From Saprospiraceae bacterium (GTDB taxonomy: Bacteria > Bacteroidota > Bacteroidia > Chitinophagales > Saprospiraceae): 64,000 nt of DNA. Within the stretch, counting starts at the first letter, position 1. Each line of letters starts with the position of its first letter. Positions 15,714-24,078 of the stretch are shown piece after piece. Below the pieces are notes generated by a model. It was given only the letters and a program-made list of their open reading frames with translations. It was not told the origin of the DNA and ran no database searches. The position numbers were made by a program, and so were the translations under genes. The stretch is from contig JADJLN010000010.1 of NCBI GenBank assembly GCA_016710115.1, forward strand, positions 1 to 64,000, read 5' to 3'.

Positions 15714-17206
15714 TTCCGCATCAGGGCGGTTTGCAAGGCAGCATCCGCCGCATCGCTGTCCGCCTTATTCTGGTTGATGTCTGCCTGTAGAGCTGCGTCG
15801 GCAGCATTACGATCCACTTCACTCTGATCCATGTCGGCCTGCAAGGCTGCTTCGGCAGCCAGGGCACGGACCTCTTCGGCTGCAATGGCCGCTGCGTTGG
15901 TTTCCTCTGCCGTAGTGGCACGAGTCACCTCCGCATCCAATGCACCCTCCAGGGCTGCGTCAGCGGCGTCACTGTCCGCCTTGTTCTGATCGATATCCGC
16001 TTGCAGAGCTGCCTCGGCAACCAAGGCACGGGTTTGTTCGGCATCTATGGCCGCGTTCAGCGGATCCGTGATAACGTGCTGCTCCTTGTATTTCAGGTTG
16101 CCATCGGCATCCTGTACCAGGATCTGCTCCAAGGCATCATCCTGGGCAACGTTCCTGATCCGGGCCCCACCATCTACATCCAGCCGGGTGGTTGGATTCA
16201 TGGTTCCGATCCCGACTTCACCATCACTGGTGATCACCATTCGCTCTGCATTATTGGTGCGCACCTTCACATCCGCATCATTGATACTGCCGATGAAATC
16301 TACCTGGTCATCCAGCGTATTGCCAGAAGTCTGCCAGGCCACTCCGGTGAAGTTGGTCTGATTGGCAGACAGAATGTGAGAGCAGAGCCCTCCACTTCCC
16401 GAAGTAAATGTCCCGGTGATTTCCACGTCCGAATTGAAGCTGACACAGTTGCAATTTGCTATAGATACATCGTGGAACTGGTCGGGCACGATATGACTGC
16501 TTACACTCTGTCCGCAACCAGTGAAGACCACCTGACCGTTTCCTTCGTCAAAACTCCCTCCCTGGTTCACCCAGTCTCCATCAAGATGGATTGTCCAGTC
16601 ATTGGTCATGAGTGTACCGCTGACGATGGTCAGGTTGCCAGAAAAGGTCACGTCGTTCTTCAGCTTGACCTTCTTCGATCCACATTCGATGATCAGTGCA
16701 TGGAAATCGGAGTATCCTTGAGCAAAATCCTCATCCCCCGAGTTGACACAGTGAATGGTCCCCGAGCCCGGAATGAGCGTCAGGTTGCCCGGATTGGCTT
16801 CCCAAGCTTTGGAGATCCGCAATATACCCCCATTGGTCATGTCCAGGGTACCGGTTGACCCCTTGAGTTTTTCGATGGACAGGACCTCTGATCCGTTCAG
16901 GAAGGATAACACAGCACCATCCTTGATGGTCAAATCACCATAGGCTATCGCGCCGGGTTGATCAAATACACAGTTCGCTTTGATCTCAATATTATCTCCT
17001 GGATCGGGAAGATTCCCGTTTTCCCAGTTGGCCGCATTGGTAAACAAGGCATTCCCACCGCCACCGACAAATTTTTCGGCGGCAAAGACGGGGTTCAGGA
17101 TCATCGCCATCAACATGACCAGGATGCCTGTCAGGATCTGAGATCTTGACGAAGAGGTTTGGCCTGGATGGTGGAAGAACTGGTGCGTCAGCGAAGAGAA
17201 TTTCAT
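15710..17206 (-). CDS. Giant surface protein, N-terminal piece with signal peptide
   Basis: This 498-codon piece has a long basic N-terminus and hydrophobic core (GILVMLMAMILNPVFAA), a probable Sec signal peptide. A Gly/Asn-rich beta region follows (GGGGNALFTNAANWENGNLP, then repeated GNLTLIPGSGTIHC and GNLTIVSGTLMTNDW strands), as in Bacteroidota surface proteins built on a beta-helix. A VGIGTMNPTTRLDVDGGARI motif and the first coiled-coil repeats (EEVRALAAEAALQADMDQSE) end the piece. The ATG at 17206 is supported by the signal peptide and by a TACTTTTG -7 box about 55 bases upstream. The reading continues out of frame at about 15,720. Confidence 0.85.
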   Translation of the reverse strand: MKFSSLTHQFFHHPGQTSSSRSQILTGILVMLMAMILNPVFAAEKFVGGGGNALFTNAANWENGNLPDPGDNIEIKANCVFDQPGAIAYGDLTIKDGAVLSFLNGSEVLSIEKLKGSTGTLDMTNGGILRISKAWEANPGNLTLIPGSGTIHCVNSGDEDFAQGYSDFHALIIECGSKKVKLKNDVTFSGNLTIVSGTLMTNDWTIHLDGDWVNQGGSFDEGNGQVVFTGCGQSVSSHIVPDQFHDVSIANCNCVSFNSDVEITGTFTSGSGGLCSHILSANQTNFTGVAWQTSGNTLDDQVDFIGSINDADVKVRTNNAERMVITSDGEVGIGTMNPTTRLDVDGGARIRNVAQDDALEQILVQDADGNLKYKEQHVITDPLNAAIDAEQTRALVAEAALQADIDQNKADSDAADAALEGALDAEVTRATTAEETNAAAIAAEEVRALAAEAALQADMDQSEVDRNAADAALQADINQNKADSDAADAALQTALMRK

Positions 17207-17260
17207 AGCAAGGGCTTAAGGTGAAACAGAAAAATCAAACCATGCACAAAGGGCATGGCT

Positions 17261-17268
17261 CAAAAGTA
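17261..17268 (-). promoter_or_regulatory. Candidate -7 box of the giant surface-protein gene
   Basis: TACTTTTG on the minus strand matches the Bacteroidota TAnnTTTG element. The predicted leader of about 50 nt holds a small CCATGC...GCATGG hairpin (17,240-17,258). No convincing -33 TTG element was seen at the expected spacing. Confidence 0.5.
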
Positions 17269-17482
17269 GACCAGTCCTCAGGCCCGAATTCTTACTATTC
17301 CCAGTGATATTTAGTGGAGAGCACCCGATTTTCTTATTAGATCCAATAAGAATTTGGAGAAGCCGGCCAGGGATATCCGGTGAGTGGTCGCGAACTGGAC
17401 CAATCAGGACACCCCTGTTCTTTTAAAAGAGAAATGATCCGCCATCTGGCGGTGAGTACGGTTATCCTCTTCCGAAAGACTT

Positions 17483-17520
17483 AAAAAAAGGCCAACGACG
17501 CTCGTGCGCCGTTGGCCTTT
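17483..17520 (-). terminator. Rho-independent terminator after the 17.5-18.3 kb gene
   Basis: The stem AAGGCCAACG / CGTTGGCCTT (about 17,488-17,497 and 17,510-17,519) is followed on the minus strand by seven Ts. It lies 22 bases past the TAA at 17542. The rest of the 17,207-17,541 gap holds only the -7 box noted above. Confidence 0.9.
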
Positions 17521-17541
17521 GCTTTATCGGTTATCCCGCAA

Positions 17542-18315
17542 TTATTCCGTCACCTCAGCAGGTTCTTCGGCTGGTTGGGGAATAGTCGCCTCATTTTCCT
17601 TGACCGCTCTGCGTTCGCAGCGATCACACAGGTCGGTGATGTTCTTCAGCTCGCGTGACTGGGCCACGGTGCCTTCGAAGATCTCGGTGGTCCGATCGGA
17701 ATTGATGTAGGAACAGTCGGAATAAAGGTGATAGCTTTTGCCGGATTTGGTCCAGTAGACATGGTTGACACCACCAGTAAGCGACTCCACCTGGGCGGTC
17801 TGTTCGGTGTACTGTTCGATAGATGGTGGATTGAGATCCACTCCTGTCGCCCCGGCAATGATCATGGCGATGGCGGCAATGGAGCCCACGATCCCCTTCT
17901 GCTTCCCGCTGAGGTCCTTGTTCGTAAAGATCAGGATGACCAGGGGCAGGAAGGCGATGATGCTGATGATCAGGCCCAGCTGGTTCTGGATGAAGAATCG
18001 GGTCTTGTCCTTCTCGGAAGCTGGATCCAGGCGATTGGCCTTCTTCCAGAGGACGTTTCCGATGACGGCAAAAATGAGGGCACCGATGATGAGGCCGATC
18101 AGCCAACCCATTTCCACGGGTGGTTTGCGGAGGATCATGATGGCCCATACTTCGATCCCGATCGCAGCGATCCAGGTGAGGATGGAAATCATGCGGAAGT
18201 TTTTCGCCTTGCCCTTGCTTTCTGCAGAGGCCACAAATCCGGCGCTGCCGGATGGCGTGTTGGCCTCGTTACCGCCTACACGGGTGACTTTCTTGGAGGT
18301 GCCTTTGTCTGTCAT
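17542..18315 (-). CDS. Membrane protein of unknown function with Cys-rich C-terminal motif
   Basis: This 257-residue protein is not assigned to a named family. After a Ser/Gly-rich soluble start it has about four hydrophobic segments (ISILTWIAAIGIEVWAIMIL, WLIGLIIGALIFAVIGNVLW, LGLIISIIAFLPLVILIF, IVGSIAAIAMIIAGATGV). The exposed C-terminus reads VYWTKSGKSYHLYSDCSYIN...LCDRC. The YWTxxGKxYHxxxxC...CxxC pattern recurs in otherwise unrelated bacterial proteins and suggests a small metal- or disulfide-stabilised module. The tail is acidic. The gene stands alone with its own terminator. Role unknown. Confidence 0.8.
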   Translation of the reverse strand: MTDKGTSKKVTRVGGNEANTPSGSAGFVASAESKGKAKNFRMISILTWIAAIGIEVWAIMILRKPPVEMGWLIGLIIGALIFAVIGNVLWKKANRLDPASEKDKTRFFIQNQLGLIISIIAFLPLVILIFTNKDLSGKQKGIVGSIAAIAMIIAGATGVDLNPPSIEQYTEQTAQVESLTGGVNHVYWTKSGKSYHLYSDCSYINSDRTTEIFEGTVAQSRELKNITDLCDRCERRAVKENEATIPQPAEEPAEVTE

Positions 18316-18577
18316 AGTGGTTTCCAGTTTGTTTGTTGAGAGTAATCTGTTGAGATCGATGTATAAGATCTGCTTACAGATTCCATACGAATCTACGGGA
18401 TTCCTCCATTATTCGGGCCATATCCTGAGGCCGGGTCACCTGCCTGGTTGCTTTACGGGTCTCCCCGATCAGCAAGGCAAGCCTGCCCGGATATCCCCAC
18501 CGGATGGCCGGTCGTCCAGGATCCCTTGTTCAGGAGGCAGGCCCTGCCATTCCTCGACAAGCGAACTGGCCTGCAGC

Positions 18578-19273
18578 TCATTCCACCAGCACAAACCCCG
18601 CCCAGAAATACGGACTCTGGTATTTGTCACGCATCTCCAGCTGGGCGGCACGGAACGCCTCCGGAATGGGCAGTCCCTGTTCCAGCCACTTGGCATAGAA
18701 GGTGGTCATCAGGTCCTGGGTCTGGAAGTCGGGAACCTGCCACAGCGACATGATCAGATAGCGGACCCCTGCCATTTTGAAGGCCCGTTGCAATCCGAAA
18801 ACACCTTCCGAGCCCTGGATGTCGCCTAGGCCTGTTTCGCAGGCAGATAGCACGACAAGTTCAGTATTCGTGAGATTCAGCTGGCTGATCTCGAATGCCG
18901 TCAGGATCCCATCTTCAAAACTTTGGAATCTGGACGCCTTCCTTCCAGGCTTTATTGGCTCCGGCCAACAAGAGTCCGGAGCGGACCATGGGCGGCTCTT
19001 GGGCGTTGCGATCGGTTGACTCTTGTCCTTCCCCTTCCTGATCGGGAAAGAAATAACCATGCGTGGCCAGATGGATGGTCGAAGGAGACAGCGGACTGGT
19101 TCCTGCCAGCTTGAAGGCTTCTTCAGTAGCGGCAAAGCCGGTAGAGAAATGCGCATTAAATCCATGGGCACTGAGTAGAGAATTGACCTTGTCTCCTTCC
19201 TTCTGGGTCCATTTGAGGTATTGCCAACCATTCCGTTCTGATCTGGATCCACGAGAAACCGGTTGGATTTCAC
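18578..19273 (-). CDS. TPR-CHAT protein, CHAT domain second half (catalytic Cys)
   Basis: Only about 18,578-18,930 of this open frame is true coding. It reads SFEDGILTAFEISQLNL, VVLSACETGLGD (catalytic Cys) and then GVRYLIMSLWQVPD, ending YFWAGFVLVE like other CHAT proteins. The N-terminal half of the open frame is an out-of-frame reading of the preceding piece. About 260 bases with no recognised gene separate it from the next gene at 18315. Confidence 0.7.
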   Translation of the reverse strand: MKSNRFLVDPDQNGMVGNTSNGPRRKETRSILYSVPMDLMRISLPALPLLKKPSSWQEPVRCLLRPSIWPRMVISFPIRKGKDKSQPIATPKSRPWSAPDSCWPEPIKPGRKASRFQSFEDGILTAFEISQLNLTNTELVVLSACETGLGDIQGSEGVFGLQRAFKMAGVRYLIMSLWQVPDFQTQDLMTTFYAKWLEQGLPIPEAFRAAQLEMRDKYQSPYFWAGFVLVE

Positions 19274-19562
19274 TTGTTTGATGACCTCGTTGGCGCTCCT
19301 CCACCGAGATGCCTAGAGAACGAACCGCTTGCTCGATCGCTGTACTGTCATGGTCATAATACACACCTCCGAAAACCAGTGCACTCTTTTCCCGGGTGGC
19401 CAAGTCGTCGGCCTGGCTGATGATCGTCCTTGTACTGGACAATACCCTGATCTGATAGCGGTCAGACAGGGTTGTTTCTTCATCCCGGGCAATAGCCCCG
19501 AGGTTCAACCTGTTCAATAGCCCGGAAGGGGAAATATAAATGGTATTCCCACCGGTGAGCAA
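18915..19562 (-). CDS. TPR-CHAT protein, CHAT domain first half (catalytic His)
   Basis: This 215-codon piece holds the first half of the CHAT fold (GGNTIYISPSGLLNRLNLGA, SALVFGGVYYDHDS) and the catalytic His in IHLATHGYFFPDQEG. It ends out of frame near 18,920. The nominal start is internal. Confidence 0.75.
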   Translation of the reverse strand: MLTGGNTIYISPSGLLNRLNLGAIARDEETTLSDRYQIRVLSSTRTIISQADDLATREKSALVFGGVYYDHDSTAIEQAVRSLGISVEERQRGHQTSEIQPVSRGSRSERNGWQYLKWTQKEGDKVNSLLSAHGFNAHFSTGFAATEEAFKLAGTSPLSPSTIHLATHGYFFPDQEGEGQESTDRNAQEPPMVRSGLLLAGANKAWKEGVQIPKF

Positions 19563-19567
19563 CGGTT

Positions 19568-20467
19568 CTATCGGTCGCCAGATGAGGTCGTACAGTCCTG
19601 CTCGAGCTTCTTCAGTGGGAAAAATCCTCGATCAGCAATACTGTATAATTCATTCACATAATCCAGTCGTCGCTCTGAAGATCCGTTGAGCAAGGTTTGC
19701 AATTGTTCCTCACTGCACAAGGGTACGACCTGGACATGTGACGTCTGGGGGGAAAGAACAAGAGCAGCATATCTGGCACCTTCTGAATGAACCGATTCCA
19801 GCTCTGGAATTTGAATGAATTCAATCGCCAGTTCGCCGGGCTTTAACGCCGTTTTGACTTCACGGTGGGTCAACTTGCTCTTGGCCTGATCTCGCCGAAA
19901 TGAGGCGGACAACCGGGCCAGCTTTTTTTCCATCTGGTCGAGCTGATCTTCCATCTGTTCAATCCCGGAACGTTGATCCACCGGAAGCTCATATTGCCGG
20001 GCCAGCTGGTTGCGCATGGCCAGCAGATTTCGGTAAATGCCGATTGTTGACGTGTCTTGCTGCTCAAGGACATACGCCATCGTGCTGATTCCACTTTGCA
20101 ATCGGACTCCCTTCATCATCAAGGACAGATCATACAGCATGTCGCCTGCCTGGGAGGTTCCAATGGCGACACCAGCGGTTTGCAGCAGGGCGACCTGGTC
20201 TTCCAGTTTTGCACGAATAAACCCTTCCTTTTCCCGGTCGGAAAGAAAGCTGAAGGCCACTTGCAGTCGGTGGCGAATATTGTCAGCCAGTTCCAGCGTG
20301 TAGGGGATCGCTTTGTCTTTCTGCTCCGTCTCCAGATACAGATAGATCAGATTTACCAGACTCTGGGCATAGTCTTCGTGTCCTTTCCCCATTGTTTTTT
20401 TCCGGATGCCCAGTACATTCAGATTCACCTGTTCGGCCAGGTCTGGTTTGCCTGTATGGCGATACAC
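19568..20467 (-). CDS. TPR-CHAT protein, middle piece
   Basis: These 299 codons hold the last TPR units (YRHTGKPDLAEQVNLNVLGI; EDYAQSLVNLIYLYLETEQK), then the helical linker typical of TPR-CHAT proteins (RDQAKSKLTHREVKTALKPG, ELAIEFIQIP, YAALVLSP). The C-terminal CTTSSGDR is out of frame; one base restores EQ-GLYDLIWRPIEPLLTGGN. The start Met is internal to the true protein. Confidence 0.8.
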   Translation of the reverse strand: MYRHTGKPDLAEQVNLNVLGIRKKTMGKGHEDYAQSLVNLIYLYLETEQKDKAIPYTLELADNIRHRLQVAFSFLSDREKEGFIRAKLEDQVALLQTAGVAIGTSQAGDMLYDLSLMMKGVRLQSGISTMAYVLEQQDTSTIGIYRNLLAMRNQLARQYELPVDQRSGIEQMEDQLDQMEKKLARLSASFRRDQAKSKLTHREVKTALKPGELAIEFIQIPELESVHSEGARYAALVLSPQTSHVQVVPLCSEEQLQTLLNGSSERRLDYVNELYSIADRGFFPLKKLEQDCTTSSGDR

Positions 20468-20528
20468 ATTGGCCAGATTGTGGAGGCCATTGAGATAGTA
20501 GGGATGTTCGCGATTGCCGAGTTGATCT

Positions 20529-21467
20529 TCAAAGATTGATCTGGCTTCCAGAAGGAGGGGGTTCCGCTTTCTCGTATTTATGCATATCGAGATACAACAA
20601 ACCCAGATTGATCAAGCCACCGGCATAATCAGGATTCTCTGATCCAAACAGGGTTTTCATGATTGGCAGGGATTCGCGATACAGGGGCTCCACCTGTTCA
20701 TAAGCCTTCAATTCCCAATAGTGGATCCCCAGATTTTGAAGGATCGCCAGATAGGTCGAATTTTCTGTAGACTTCAGGATGTGTTCATAATAGTCCTTCG
20801 CCTGAAGGTAGGCGCGTTCACATCGTTCAACATCCCCGATATCGCTGTACAGTAATCCCAGGTTGACCAGACAACCAACATAAAATTCGTTCTCCTGCCC
20901 CATTGCCTGATCGATGCCTTCGATCACTTCTACCAGCACTTCTTCTGACCGGTCCAACTGCTTGTTGATCCGATAGAGTATGCCGAGGTTCATCTTATAC
21001 TGCAAGTATTGGATATGGTTGTCACCCCACTGTTTTGCTGCCAGGGGGAGTGTCTCTTCAAGGAGGTCCTGGGCATCTTGATAGTCGCCAACGGTATAGG
21101 CCACCTCGATCAGGAACAACAGGTTCATCATGTATACCGGATGTGTGGTCTTCCCTGCACGTTTCAGGATCAACTGAGATCGCTGACTGCGATCCGTCGT
21201 ATTCTGGAGGTCTCCCTTGTTCAGGTACAGGCGTGCTTCAAGATTGAGCCATTCAGCAAAAGGGACAGACTCCTCACCGAACGCACCTCGACAGACTTCC
21301 TCCGCATGAAGGATCACCGCTGCATCATCCCACTTCTCTTCATCCAGGAATTGATTGCCCAGATTCTTGAGGCTATCCAGTTCGCGCCTCACCGTCAGGG
21401 AGTCAGTGGACTGACAGAAAGCGGAGAGTGGCAGGAATAGAAAGAAGGCGAATGAAACAGGTCTCAT
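20529..21467 (-). CDS. TPR-CHAT protein, N-terminal piece (signal peptide and TPRs)
   Basis: These 312 codons start with a clear signal peptide, followed by tandem TPR units with typical GLLYSDIGDVERCERAYLQA and GLLYLDMHKYEKAEP patterns. An AATTTG motif lies a few bases before the ATG at 21467. The frame is lost at 20,557-20,561. After removing one base the reading goes on as AEPLLLEARSIFEDQLGNRE into the next piece. Confidence 0.85.
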   Translation of the reverse strand: MRPVSFAFFLFLPLSAFCQSTDSLTVRRELDSLKNLGNQFLDEEKWDDAAVILHAEEVCRGAFGEESVPFAEWLNLEARLYLNKGDLQNTTDRSQRSQLILKRAGKTTHPVYMMNLLFLIEVAYTVGDYQDAQDLLEETLPLAAKQWGDNHIQYLQYKMNLGILYRINKQLDRSEEVLVEVIEGIDQAMGQENEFYVGCLVNLGLLYSDIGDVERCERAYLQAKDYYEHILKSTENSTYLAILQNLGIHYWELKAYEQVEPLYRESLPIMKTLFGSENPDYAGGLINLGLLYLDMHKYEKAEPPPSGSQINL

Positions 21468-21648
21468 ACTTACAAATTACACAGAGAGAAAAGAGGTGGA
21501 TTGAATTCCGATCTTGCCCACGCGTAACTGCCTGGTTGGGAAATCAATCAAATGTATCGATCAGATTGCATATTTCACGGACGCTCCCAAATCCCGGAAA
21601 GTATAGCCTTGCTGTTCCTGTTCACGCTCGGGTCAACACCTTCCTGCT

Positions 21649-22215
21649 TTATCTCATCAGACAGGACACACTAGCGACCGGGATCAGATTTCTGAATGTC
21701 ATGGATTGATCATAATTCGTTCGGACACCATAGGACAGCAGCACATTCCTGCTGATCCGCCAGTCGCCGCCATAGGAAGCGGAAAAATTGGTAATCTGCG
21801 ACAGAGCCGTGCTGGACTTGTCGAAGACAATATCCGAGTTGGAGGAAGAGTAGAAGCCTTCCGCAAAAAAATTGAAACGGGGGCTGCCATATCGGAATGC
21901 TACCCCCATGGAAAAAATACCCTGCATTGTCTGCGATGTTTCAAGATCAGCGTTCAGGGCGGTGTACTTCATCACACCACTCAAGAGCACTTTTCTTCCA
22001 ACGCCCATACATCCGTTAACCCATACGGCATAGCCCTGGCCGCGCAGCTTCAGGTTGCTCAGGGAATCATTTTTATACGAGTAGACCTTTCCAAATGCCA
22101 CATCCAGATAGGAGGTATTCCAGTATTTCTGAACCCGATTTTTGGCTACATCCTGGATCCGTTGTTTCTGCTTTCGATCGAGCTCATCGATCTTGTTCCT
22201 CAGACCGTCGATCAC
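21649..22215 (-). CDS. Secreted or outer-membrane protein of unknown function, C-terminal piece
   Basis: This piece continues the gene above (KIDELDRKQKQRIQDVAKNR). It then shows alternating hydrophobic strands such as GIFSMGVAFRYGSPRFNFFA, SASYGGDWRISRNVLLSYGV and RTNYDQSM, typical of a beta-barrel wall. The GTG start is not biological if the frameshift is an error. No terminator was seen in the 180 bases before the TPR-CHAT start. Confidence 0.65.
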   Translation of the reverse strand: MIDGLRNKIDELDRKQKQRIQDVAKNRVQKYWNTSYLDVAFGKVYSYKNDSLSNLKLRGQGYAVWVNGCMGVGRKVLLSGVMKYTALNADLETSQTMQGIFSMGVAFRYGSPRFNFFAEGFYSSSNSDIVFDKSSTALSQITNFSASYGGDWRISRNVLLSYGVRTNYDQSMTFRNLIPVASVSCLMR

Positions 22216-22220
22216 ATCAC

Positions 22221-22772
22221 TCAGGAGTCGCGACTTTCTTGCATCCTGTTGCTCCGTTTATTTCGTTTTATCTCATCGATCTTACTCTGTATGGCCTCGC
22301 GATCCACTTCATACTGTGTCTCAAGGTCTGAAAAGGCACTCTCGACCAATAGCGGATCACGCTGGCGATAGAGGTTCAGTTTCACAGCCACAGACAACCG
22401 GCGTGTCAGGTCATCATCTTCCATGGTGCCAGCGGCAATATCCAGTTTACTCAGGGTTTGCATCCATTTGTTCGCTTTCCGGTATTTGCTCAGGTTGGGT
22501 CGGTTGTACATGATCTCCCAGACCGGTTGTGCCTGCAGTGCCAGATTGGGCTTCAATCGCCACGACCGAAAGGACCAGTCGACCTTGATGTCCCGGATGT
22601 TCGCTGGCCGGGCCACCTGGTTCGGATTGATCCCCAGCAAATCAAAGGCTGGCGAAACAGGAATGGCAAACTCGGTGGCCCCTTCCAGGCTGGTATAGCC
22701 TCCATTGGACTGGCTGAAGGCACTCTGAACACACAAGCAAAGGATGAACAGTGCAGTAAAAATTCGGGTCAT
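22221..22772 (-). CDS. Secreted or outer-membrane protein of unknown function, N-terminal piece
   Basis: This 183-codon piece has a signal peptide (MTRIFTALFILCLCVQSAFSQ), then LEGATEFAIPVSPAFDLLGI, and a charged helical stretch. The frame is lost near 22,230-22,245; the adjacent frame reads RKSRLLSDVIDGLRNKIDEL and continues the protein. The combined product is about 370 residues. The pattern (signal peptide, helical middle, antiparallel beta strands with aromatic ends) suggests an outer-membrane barrel-like protein, but no family was recognised. Confidence 0.7.
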   Translation of the reverse strand: MTRIFTALFILCLCVQSAFSQSNGGYTSLEGATEFAIPVSPAFDLLGINPNQVARPANIRDIKVDWSFRSWRLKPNLALQAQPVWEIMYNRPNLSKYRKANKWMQTLSKLDIAAGTMEDDDLTRRLSVAVKLNLYRQRDPLLVESAFSDLETQYEVDREAIQSKIDEIKRNKRSNRMQESRDS

Positions 22773-23182
22773 ACTGAAGAATTGAATGTGAAAAAAATAC
22801 CTTCAGAAGAAGGAAGAAACGTTCACGATCAATTGAACTGTGCACCAGGCCATTGAGCGTAGAGAAACGAACCAAACCATTCTGAAGGTTGAATGGATTG
22901 AACTCCATTCGACCATTAAGCTATAAAAATTTGGCAGCCTTCCGATGAGTCAGAAGCAAACTTCTATTTGAGTATTGATCGAGATCTGGCCACTTCGACT
23001 CGAGCTATGTAGTTTTTCCAGGAGTTAAACTCCTTGGATTATGAGTGTAAAAATCGGGCTTAGTAAGCGATTTTTTAGGGCCAATCTACAGGTTTCCTGC
23101 GGCGTAAAGCTCGAATTCAGCCCGCCTCCAATAGGGTATTTCGATCTCAAAATTTTAAGAGAATCCCTGGTGGGTGACAGAG
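22773..23182. other. Intergenic region, hairpin only
   Basis: About 410 bases without a supported gene lie between the tRNA terminator and the secreted-protein start. One hairpin is visible near 23,018-23,040 (TCCAGGAGT / ACTCCtTGGA with a bulged T). The open frames across the region have no family features. Confidence 0.5.
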
Positions 23183-23210
23183 TAAAAAAGGCCGCAGGTG
23201 GGCGGCCTTT
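23183..23210 (-). terminator. Terminator downstream of tRNA-Ser
   Basis: The stem AAAGGCCGC / GCGGCCTTT is followed on the minus strand by a T6 run. It begins about 15 bases beyond the 3' end of the tRNA, as expected for a singly transcribed tRNA. Confidence 0.85.
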
Positions 23211-23223
23211 AATATCTTAGGTT

Positions 23224-23311
<88 letters not shown>

Positions 23312-23631
23312 AAGTGGGCGGCAAAGTTAACCCGCATTGACTAGAATTGGTATATCCATTCCCCTCTTTTAGCAATGAATCGCAATCTCCTTCTCATAAC
23401 CTCCCCTCTACCTCGGATTGAAACAAGCGGTCGCCTAGATCGCCGACGATTTGATGCACTTGGCGGTAAACCATTCAAATGGTTTCCTTGCCCTAAGCTC
23501 CTCCTAACCCCGGGTTGTCCTCCTCCGGTGGATAAAAAACCCGGGGCTACATCAGGTACAATCGGTGTATTGATGAACTGATTATTCTTTTCTCCATAAC
23601 TCCTCAACCCCTGAACTCCATAACTCAACCC
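23312..23631. other. Intergenic region with two palindromes
   Basis: No gene is supported in these 320 bases. AAACCATT/AATGGTTT (23,468-23,485) and CCCCGGGTT/AACCCGGGG (23,508-23,516 with 23,538-23,546) form hairpins. A C/T-rich CTCCATAACTCCTCAACC-type tract (23,592-23,640) abuts the stop of the DinB gene. The CCCGGGG-GCTACATCAGG part resembles a dispersed intergenic element; copy number elsewhere is unknown. Confidence 0.5.
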
Positions 23632-24078
23632 TCACTCCATCTGCTCCCGCGTATAGAAGATAAAATCGGTATAAGGCACTTCCGTCAATGGCCGGATCAG
23701 TTGCGCGATCTGACCCCGGTGATAGGCCCCGTGCATCAATACGTGCTGGAGTATATCCGACTGGCTGCTGCGGAAGGTCTTTCCCTCCGTGTTGCGGTAT
23801 TGTACTACCAGGTTGCCCCGTTTCTGACTCAGGATAACCTTCATGTCCGCACGATTGCGATCCAGCCAGTGGTCCCACCTGTCATCCGGGATCAGCTCCC
23901 ATACCTGCAAGGGAGACTCCTCCTCGTTGATCCGACTGATCCAGATCCGTTGTGCATTGAGGATATGTGACGCCAGCAATCTGGACTTCTCCGGTGCTTC
24001 TGCCAATCCAGAGGTCAGTGTAAACAACCGGCGATTGGCCCAATGATCATAGTCAAAATGGGATTTCAGATCAGACAT
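23632..24078 (-). CDS. DinB-family protein
   Basis: This 148-residue DinB-like four-helix-bundle protein is of the YfiT/DinB superfamily. Members often bind a divalent metal and include thiol-dependent transferases and damage-induced proteins. It starts HFDYDHWANRRLF, with the first metal-ligand His in the first helix, and ends with HGAYHRGQIAQLI, the two-His signature. The length is normal for the family. The substrate cannot be predicted. The gene is followed by a C/T-rich tract and stands apart from its neighbours. Confidence 0.85.
   Translation of the reverse strand: MSDLKSHFDYDHWANRRLFTLTSGLAEAPEKSRLLASHILNAQRIWISRINEEESPLQVWELIPDDRWDHWLDRNRADMKVILSQKRGNLVVQYRNTEGKTFRSSQSDILQHVLMHGAYHRGQIAQLIRPLTEVPYTDFIFYTREQME

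Larger units (their letters stand above)
7771..17206 (-). pseudogene. Giant secreted repeat protein with S74 chaperone domain and T9SS sorting domain (whole gene, frameshifted)
   Basis: One coding region of about 9.4 kb (near 3,140 codons) is broken into ten or more frames by small indels. Order from the N-terminus: a signal peptide (MVLMAMILNPVFA-like), a beta-rich region with a VGIGTMNPTTRLDVDGGA motif, and an Ala-rich coiled coil of 65-residue repeats. Next come YadA-head-like repeats (GENATAMGNGTKA) within a 1.02-kb tandem duplication, long NTALGxxxLxxNTTG repeats, and 32-residue DIDGDVEISGSRLHV repeats. A Peptidase_S74 intramolecular chaperone domain, a short coiled coil and a T9SS type A sorting domain end the protein. 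The domain order fits a long trimeric-fibre-like cell-surface protein exported by T9SS. The breaks cluster in repeats and mostly in homopolymers, so the true gene is probably intact. Function (adhesion, filament surface) is inference. Confidence 0.75.
18578..21467 (-). pseudogene. Secreted TPR-CHAT protein (whole gene, three frameshifts)
   Basis: The four pieces below read as one protein of about 960 residues. It has a signal peptide (MRPVSFAFFLFLPLSAFCQ), 8-9 TPR repeats, a helical linker and a C-terminal CHAT domain. CHAT domains are caspase-like cysteine-protease folds. The His (STIHLATHGYFF) and Cys (VVLSACETGLGD) of the catalytic dyad are both present, so activity is plausible. The breaks are an extra C in a C5 run (20,557-20,561 on the plus strand), one near 19,578 (EQ|GLYDLIWRPIEPLLTGG) and one near 18,920 (VQIP|FEDGILTAFE). 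The protein is predicted to be secreted; its substrate is unknown. Confidence 0.8.

Noticed and set aside
7771..17206. Prophage tail-fibre module
   Set aside because: The S74 and fibre repeats are phage-like, but the gene has a signal peptide and T9SS domain and no capsid, terminase or integrase genes lie nearby.
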